Source of the DNA: an uncultured Flavobacteriaceae bacterium
Lineage (GTDB): Bacteria > Bacteroidota > Bacteroidia > Flavobacteriales > Flavobacteriaceae
Direction: 5' to 3'
NCBI GenBank assembly: GCA_913020685.1
Contig: CAJWAY010000033.1
Location: 1-11,620 of the forward strand
Length of the DNA: 11,620 bases
This document shows, piece after piece, positions 8,194 to 11,620 of this stretch (the first letter of the stretch is position 1; every line of letters begins with the position of its first letter). The notes under the pieces were generated by a model. The model searched no databases. It was not told where the DNA came from and saw only the letters and a list, made by a program, of their open reading frames with translations. The position numbers and the translations under genes are program-made.

Positions 8194-9426
8194 TTATTCT
8201 TCAAATTCTGCTTTTAAAATTCTAATAACCTCAGTAACTGTCTCTTCTTCAAGGTCGGTTCTCTTAATCAAATCAGCTGCATCAAGTTCCAAAATACTTT
8301 TAGCTGTGTCAAGTCCTACTTTCTTAAATTCTTCAATGACCCATGTGTCAATTTCATCTGTAAATTCTGTCAATTCAACATCTTCTTCTACACCTTCACG
8401 ATATACATCAATTTCGTATCCAGTTAATTTCCCGGCCAGACGAATGTTATGACCTCCCCTACCAATTGCCTTCGAAACCTCCTCAGGATTAAGAAAAACC
8501 TGAACCCTTCTATTTTCCTCGTCAATCTTTAATGAATTAATCTTTGCTGGACTCAAGGCTCTAGTTATGTATAGTTGTAAGTTATTGGTGTAATTTATAA
8601 CATCAATATTTTCATTTCCTAGCTCTCTAACTATTCCGTGTATGCGAGAACCTTTCATTCCAACACAAGCGCCAACTGGATCAATACGATCATCATAGGA
8701 ATCCACAGCGACCTTGGCTTTTTCACCAGGAATTCTAACAGCCTTCTTGATAGTAATTAAACCATCAAAAACTTCTGGTATTTCTTGTTCAAATAACTTC
8801 TCTAAAAATACAGGAGAGGTTCTTGAAAGAATAATCCTAGGCTTGTTACCTCTCAACTCAACTAAATCGATTACTCCTCTGACGTTATCCCCTTTACGGA
8901 AAAAATCATTTGGTATTTGACGGTCTTTGGGAAGAATAATTTCGTTACCATCATCGTCTAATAAAATTACCTCACGATTTCTAATATGGTGAACCTCGGC
9001 TGTGAAAAGTTCTCCAGTTCGATCTTTGAATTGATTAAAAATGTTTGTACTGTCATGTTCAAAGATTTTAGATACTAGGTTCTGTCTCAATGTTTGAATG
9101 GATCTTCGCCCTAAATCAATCAGTTTTACCTCTTCAGAAACATCCTCTCCAACTTCAAAATCAGGCTCAATCTTTTGAGCCTCTGCTAATTCGATTTCCT
9201 GATTAGGGTCCTCAACATCTCCGTCCTTTACTACAATTCTGTTTCTCCATATTTCCAAATCACCCTTGTCTGGGTTAATGATGATATCGAAATTCTCATC
9301 TGAGCCAAATTTTCTTTTAAGTGTATTTCTAAAAACCTCCTCTAAAATCACCATCAGGGTAACCCTGTCTATTAACTTTTCATCTTTGAATTCTGAAAAC
9401 GATTCTATTAATGCTAAATTTTCCAT
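8194..9426 (-). CDS. nusA: Transcription termination/antitermination factor NusA
   Basis: The 410-residue protein binds RNA polymerase and nascent RNA, controls pausing and intrinsic termination, and takes part in rRNA antitermination. Domains in order are the RNAP-binding N-terminal domain (about 1-130), S1 (about 135-202, starting TGELFTAEV), KH1 (about 230-292, with DPVGACVGMKGSRI at 249-262), and KH2 (about 295-343, with AIGRGGHNI at 320-328). An acidic stretch (346-360) is followed by one helix-hairpin-like C-terminal module (about 361-410), with LELDAADLIKRTDL. E. coli NusA has two C-terminal acidic repeats, so this is a shorter form, as in many other phyla. The ATG start is nine bases after rimP, so coupling is likely. 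Because NusA acts on hairpin terminators, the terminator-like hairpin in the rimP leader is a plausible autoregulatory target (inference). Confidence 0.98.
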   Translation of the reverse strand: MENLALIESFSEFKDEKLIDRVTLMVILEEVFRNTLKRKFGSDENFDIIINPDKGDLEIWRNRIVVKDGDVEDPNQEIELAEAQKIEPDFEVGEDVSEEVKLIDLGRRSIQTLRQNLVSKIFEHDSTNIFNQFKDRTGELFTAEVHHIRNREVILLDDDGNEIILPKDRQIPNDFFRKGDNVRGVIDLVELRGNKPRIILSRTSPVFLEKLFEQEIPEVFDGLITIKKAVRIPGEKAKVAVDSYDDRIDPVGACVGMKGSRIHGIVRELGNENIDVINYTNNLQLYITRALSPAKINSLKIDEENRRVQVFLNPEEVSKAIGRGGHNIRLAGKLTGYEIDVYREGVEEDVELTEFTDEIDTWVIEEFKKVGLDTAKSILELDAADLIKRTDLEEETVTEVIRILKAEFEE

Positions 9427-9435
9427 TTCTGAATA

Positions 9436-9903
9436 TTAAAATTTGATCATGACCTTGGTTTGACTAATTTCATCAAACGTTAAGATTTTATTTTTTGTTA
9501 CAGTTACTTTTCCTTTTCCAATAGGCTTAGGTTCCCGTTGTTTCCATTGCAGTTCTATAGCGTCTTCCTTTACATGAGTCAACTCCCCCATAAACTTCAA
9601 TCCATCCGAAGATACGACTTCAAGTTTTCTTCCCAGATTTTTATGGTATTGTCTAGGAAACTTCAAAGGACTTCCTACACCGGCCGAGGTAACTTCCAAA
9701 CTGAAATCTTCCTCATCTCTGTCAAGATCGACTTCAATCGCTCTGCTTATATTAATACAATCTTTAATATTGACTTCTTTGTCTCCGTCCAAAATAACAC
9801 TGATCGATTTGTCAGCACTTATTTTGAGATCCACCAAAAAAATATTGGGGTACTTTTCTAGAGCCAACGACAACAAATCTTGAACTTTTTGATTAAAATT
9901 CAT
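9436..9903 (-). CDS. rimP: Ribosome maturation factor RimP
   Basis: The 155-residue protein is needed for maturation of the 30S subunit. The N-terminal alpha/beta domain (about 1-80) carries the family pattern: I-F-L-V-D-L-K-I around 21-28, VILDGD at 36-41, the CINISRAIEVDLD segment at 49-61 and the conserved LEVTSAGVGSPL at 69-80. An SH3-like beta domain follows (about 85-155), starting at the GRKLEV segment. Length is normal for the family. Position directly before nusA and infB is the conserved gene order in many bacteria and settles the assignment. The ATG at 9903 is three bases after a run of uridines that closes a terminator-like hairpin, so the ribosome-binding region is U-rich and has no purine-rich Shine-Dalgarno sequence. 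Confidence 0.96.
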   Translation of the reverse strand: MNFNQKVQDLLSLALEKYPNIFLVDLKISADKSISVILDGDKEVNIKDCINISRAIEVDLDRDEEDFSLEVTSAGVGSPLKFPRQYHKNLGRKLEVVSSDGLKFMGELTHVKEDAIELQWKQREPKPIGKGKVTVTKNKILTFDEISQTKVMIKF

Positions 9904-9906
9904 CTC

Positions 9907-9936
9907 AAAAAAAAGAGGGACTCAACGGTCGCCTCT
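9907..9936 (-). terminator. Intrinsic-terminator-like hairpin in the rimP-nusA-infB leader (candidate attenuator)
   Basis: On the minus strand the 5' arm is AGAGG (9936-9932), a bulged C (9931) and GAC (9930-9928). The loop is CGTTGA (9927-9922). The 3' arm is GTC (9921-9919) then CCTCT (9918-9914). Seven more T follow (9913-9907), making eight T in a row with the last stem base, and then GAG and the rimP ATG. The U tract follows the stem only on the minus strand, so the structure would act on transcripts heading into rimP. No minus-strand gene lies upstream for it to terminate. It may therefore be a leader attenuator; a purely incidental structure is possible. The stem is eight base pairs with one bulge. 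Confidence 0.6.
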
Positions 9937-9958
9937 GATTGTTTTTCATAATGCATTG

Positions 9959-9966
9959 CAAATATA
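9959..9966 (-). promoter_or_regulatory. Predicted -7 promoter element for the rimP-nusA-infB operon
   Basis: On the minus strand TATATTTG (9966-9959) is an exact TAnnTTTG match. No clear TTTG was found about 20 bases upstream, so the -33 element is weak or missing. Transcription would start near 9952-9955, giving a leader of about 50 bases that contains the whole terminator-like hairpin. Confidence 0.5.
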
Positions 9967-10004
9967 ACATTTTTAATCATTTTAATGTTCTAAATTTTAT
10001 TGGT

Positions 10005-10012
10005 TAATTTTG
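10005..10012 (+). promoter_or_regulatory. Predicted -7 promoter element for the beta-helix/cytochrome gene pair
   Basis: TAATTTTG is an exact TAnnTTTG match. It would start transcription near 10017-10020, about 20 bases before TTG 10039. A second near match, TAAATTTT at 9991-9998, is weaker. The -33 region shows no clear TTTG. This site argues against a start codon at TTG 10000, which would lie upstream of the promoter element. Confidence 0.45.
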
Positions 10013-10038
10013 TTTGTATTCATTTAATTAATGGTGAT

Positions 10039-11352
10039 TTGAAAATAAAAATTATTTTTTCAATAGTAGGGATTTTGGCACTTATTGCCTATTTGATTTT
10101 AAAATCACCCTCAATGCCATCTTACAATCCTGATAGGACTTATTTGGATATGGAAATTCCTATACTAGAGGCATTCATTACCGCACAAGACAATAGTGTT
10201 ATTGAACTCCCCGAAGGTCACTATCTTTTTTCTCAATCTTTGATTTTAGATGGTAAGCAAAATATTGTCCTGCGGGGCAAGGGTATGGAAAAAACAGTAC
10301 TTTCTTTTAAAGGACAAAAACAAGGGGCAGAGGGAATCAGGATTTCCAACTGTAAAAACCTAACCATTGAAAATATGTCTATAGAAGATGCTGCTGGAGA
10401 TAATCTAAAAATCACGGATTCAGAAAATGTGATAATGCGAAACATTCGCTCAGCTTGGACTGGAAAAGTCTCTGAGCAAAATGGAGCCTATGCCTTGTAT
10501 CCTGTATTGTGTAAAAATCTCCTGATTGAGGGCTGTGAAGCCATAGGTGCTTCGGATGCTGGGATCTATGTTGGGCAATCTCAAAGCGTAAAAGTAAAAA
10601 ACAACAAAGCTTACTTCAATGTAGCGGGTATCGAAAGTGAAAACAGCAGCCAAGTTGAAATCTACAATAATGAGATTTATCATAACACAGGAGGGCTGCT
10701 CATTTTCAATCTCCCCCACCTGACCGTTTACGGTGAAGACGTCAGGGCCTATAACAACCACATTCACGACAATAATTTGAAGAATTTTGGAGTAAAGGGT
10801 TCGATCGTTAGCACTGTTCCCAGAGGATCAGGTGTCATCATAATGGCTACCAAAAAGGTCAGCCTCTATGAAAATAAAATTGAAAATCACAAAACCATCA
10901 ACAGCTCTATTGTCAGCTATAAAATATATGTACCTCCCAAAAACAAAAAGAAAAAAAAGAAAAAGAAAAAGAAAAAGAAGTCACTCCCCCATGGAGTCAG
11001 ATATGTAGAAAATGATTACAAAAGCGACACACAGTACAGTGCTTATCCCGGAGAAATATTTATTTATAACAACCTATTCAAAAACAAACATTGGTTCCCC
11101 GCTTTAGACAACGATTTTGGTAAATTATGGGTCTTCAAAAATGGAATGAAAATCCCTGACATAGCCTATGATGCTATTTTTCCAGAAGACTATTACATTC
11201 AGGGTCAACAAATAAATCCTGAATATAAAGTTTGCATTAAAAATAATGGAGCAATTAACTTTGCTGCCCTGGATGCAGCAAATGATTTTAATGAATTCTC
11301 TAATGAAGTTGGAAATTATGAATGTGAGGTTGAATTTGAAAAATCTATATAA
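10039..11352 (+). CDS. Membrane-anchored parallel beta-helix repeat protein of unknown function (TIGR03805-like)
   Basis: The 437-residue protein opens with MKIKIIF and a hydrophobic segment to about residue 21, a signal peptide or N-terminal anchor without a lipobox. The rest is a right-handed parallel beta-helix: IELPEGHY at 55-62, then repeating turns such as NLTIENMSIEDAAGDNLKI (108-126), LLIEGCEAIGASDAGIYV (161-178), VKVKNNKAYFNVAGIES (184-200), VEIYNNEIYHNTGGLLI (206-222) and GVIIMATKKVSLYENKIENH (265-284). The architecture resembles proteins with pectate-lyase-like or carbohydrate-binding folds, but I see no catalytic motif I can name. Twelve consecutive lysines occupy 303-314, inside a loop. 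I chose TTG 10039 because no in-frame ATG precedes the signal sequence and the likely promoter lies at 10005-10012; TTG 10000 is the alternative. An out-of-frame ATG at 10031 opens a three-codon ORF whose TGA overlaps this TTG. The next gene begins immediately after the stop, so the two are co-expressed. Confidence 0.85.
   Translation: MKIKIIFSIVGILALIAYLILKSPSMPSYNPDRTYLDMEIPILEAFITAQDNSVIELPEGHYLFSQSLILDGKQNIVLRGKGMEKTVLSFKGQKQGAEGIRISNCKNLTIENMSIEDAAGDNLKITDSENVIMRNIRSAWTGKVSEQNGAYALYPVLCKNLLIEGCEAIGASDAGIYVGQSQSVKVKNNKAYFNVAGIESENSSQVEIYNNEIYHNTGGLLIFNLPHLTVYGEDVRAYNNHIHDNNLKNFGVKGSIVSTVPRGSGVIIMATKKVSLYENKIENHKTINSSIVSYKIYVPPKNKKKKKKKKKKKKSLPHGVRYVENDYKSDTQYSAYPGEIFIYNNLFKNKHWFPALDNDFGKLWVFKNGMKIPDIAYDAIFPEDYYIQGQQINPEYKVCIKNNGAINFAALDAANDFNEFSNEVGNYECEVEFEKSI
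10945..10980 (+). repeat. 36-base all-purine AAAAAG-type repeat encoding 12 lysines
   Basis: The tract is only A and G on the plus strand and includes three perfect AAAAAG units (10960-10977) and a run of eight A (10951-10958). It lies within the beta-helix gene and keeps the frame open as Lys codons AAA/AAG. Its length is a multiple of three, which fits in-frame expansion by hexamer units. It is also a likely place for polymerase slippage or for sequencing error. Confidence 0.9.
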
Positions 11353-11620
11353 ATGTCATCCCTAAAATATTTTTCTTTATTATTGATCCCCCTTTGTTTT
11401 TTGCTGTCTTGCAAAAATAATATGGAAAAAGGAATCGCACCCAAAGCCAGAAAGGTAGTGCCCAAAATGACCATCACCAAATACAGACCCAATGAAATCA
11501 TCAAGCTTTCGGAATATCCCTTTTTTGAAGGTAAAATTGCTGATCTTAAACCTGCTAAAAATGTTTATGAATACAAACTTAACAACGCCCTTTTTTCAGA
11601 CTACTCTTACAAAAAAAGAT
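11353..11620 (+). CDS. Lipoprotein, probable SO2930/HNE_0200-family (TIGR03806-like) c-type cytochrome (5' part only)
   Basis: ATG 11353 follows the stop codon of the beta-helix gene with no gap, and the frame stays open to the window end (89 complete codons). The start is a lipoprotein signal: hydrophobic core SLLLIPLCFLLS and lipobox LLSC with C20, so the mature protein should be membrane-attached outside the cytoplasm. The segment with KLSEYPFFEG, then an LNNALFSDYSYKKR stretch, resembles the N-terminus of the SO2930/HNE_0200 family (LS-Y-FF ... LN--LFSDY--K). That family is described as diheme c-type cytochromes and recurs beside TIGR03805 beta-helix genes. No CXXCH motif falls within the visible part, so heme binding cannot be confirmed here. 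Identity rests on this short pattern plus the neighbour. It would probably sit with the beta-helix protein at the cell envelope. Confidence 0.72.
   Translation, partial: MSSLKYFSLLLIPLCFLLSCKNNMEKGIAPKARKVVPKMTITKYRPNEIIKLSEYPFFEGKIADLKPAKNVYEYKLNNALFSDYSYKKR

Noticed and set aside
10450..10767. 105-codon minus-strand open frame inside the beta-helix gene
   Set aside because: The sense strand encodes clear beta-helix repeats throughout; the antisense product shows no signal or domain.
11316..11504. 62-codon minus-strand open frame with a hydrophobic start
   Set aside because: It overlaps the lipoprotein signal region of the cytochrome gene; its hydrophobic look is the mirror of the sense signal peptide.

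Overview
The window comes from a low-GC member of the Bacteroidota. The evidence is an alternative complex III (ACIII) operon of the Bacteroidota type beside a rimP-nusA-infB operon, and promoter candidates matching the Bacteroidota -7 consensus TAnnTTTG. Ribosome-binding sites are weak, with little sign of Shine-Dalgarno sequences. Genus cannot be read from the sequence. There are no tRNA or rRNA genes, CRISPR arrays, transposases or insertion-sequence ends. No gene-free stretch exceeds 300 bases; the longest are about 161 bases (4925-5085) and 135 bases (9904-10038), both divergent promoter regions.

Layout. Bases 1-4924 (minus strand) carry the start of the ACIII operon in the order actA, actB, actC. 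actC runs off the left edge. ACIII is a quinol:electron-acceptor oxidoreductase that replaces cytochrome bc1. Here ActA has six c-heme motifs, ActB is a Tat-exported iron-sulfur protein on a molybdopterin-oxidoreductase-like scaffold, and ActC is an NrfD-type membrane subunit. At 5086-5472 (plus strand) is a small exported SPOR-domain protein. Its stop codon overlaps the stop codon of infB, which converges on it.

Bases 5469-9903 (minus strand) hold rimP, nusA and infB: ribosome maturation, transcription elongation/termination, and translation initiation. In the short rimP leader a hairpin with a U tract ends three bases before the rimP start codon. It looks like an intrinsic terminator used as an attenuator. 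This would fit NusA feedback control, which is known for the E. coli version of this operon.

Bases 10039-11620 (plus strand), divergent from rimP, hold a two-gene unit. The first gene encodes a membrane-anchored parallel beta-helix protein with an unusual run of 12 lysines. The second, starting directly after the first gene's stop codon, encodes a lipoprotein whose visible start resembles the SO2930/HNE_0200 family, described as diheme c-type cytochromes. These two families recur as neighbours in many genomes and the pair has no established function. It is the least understood system in the window.
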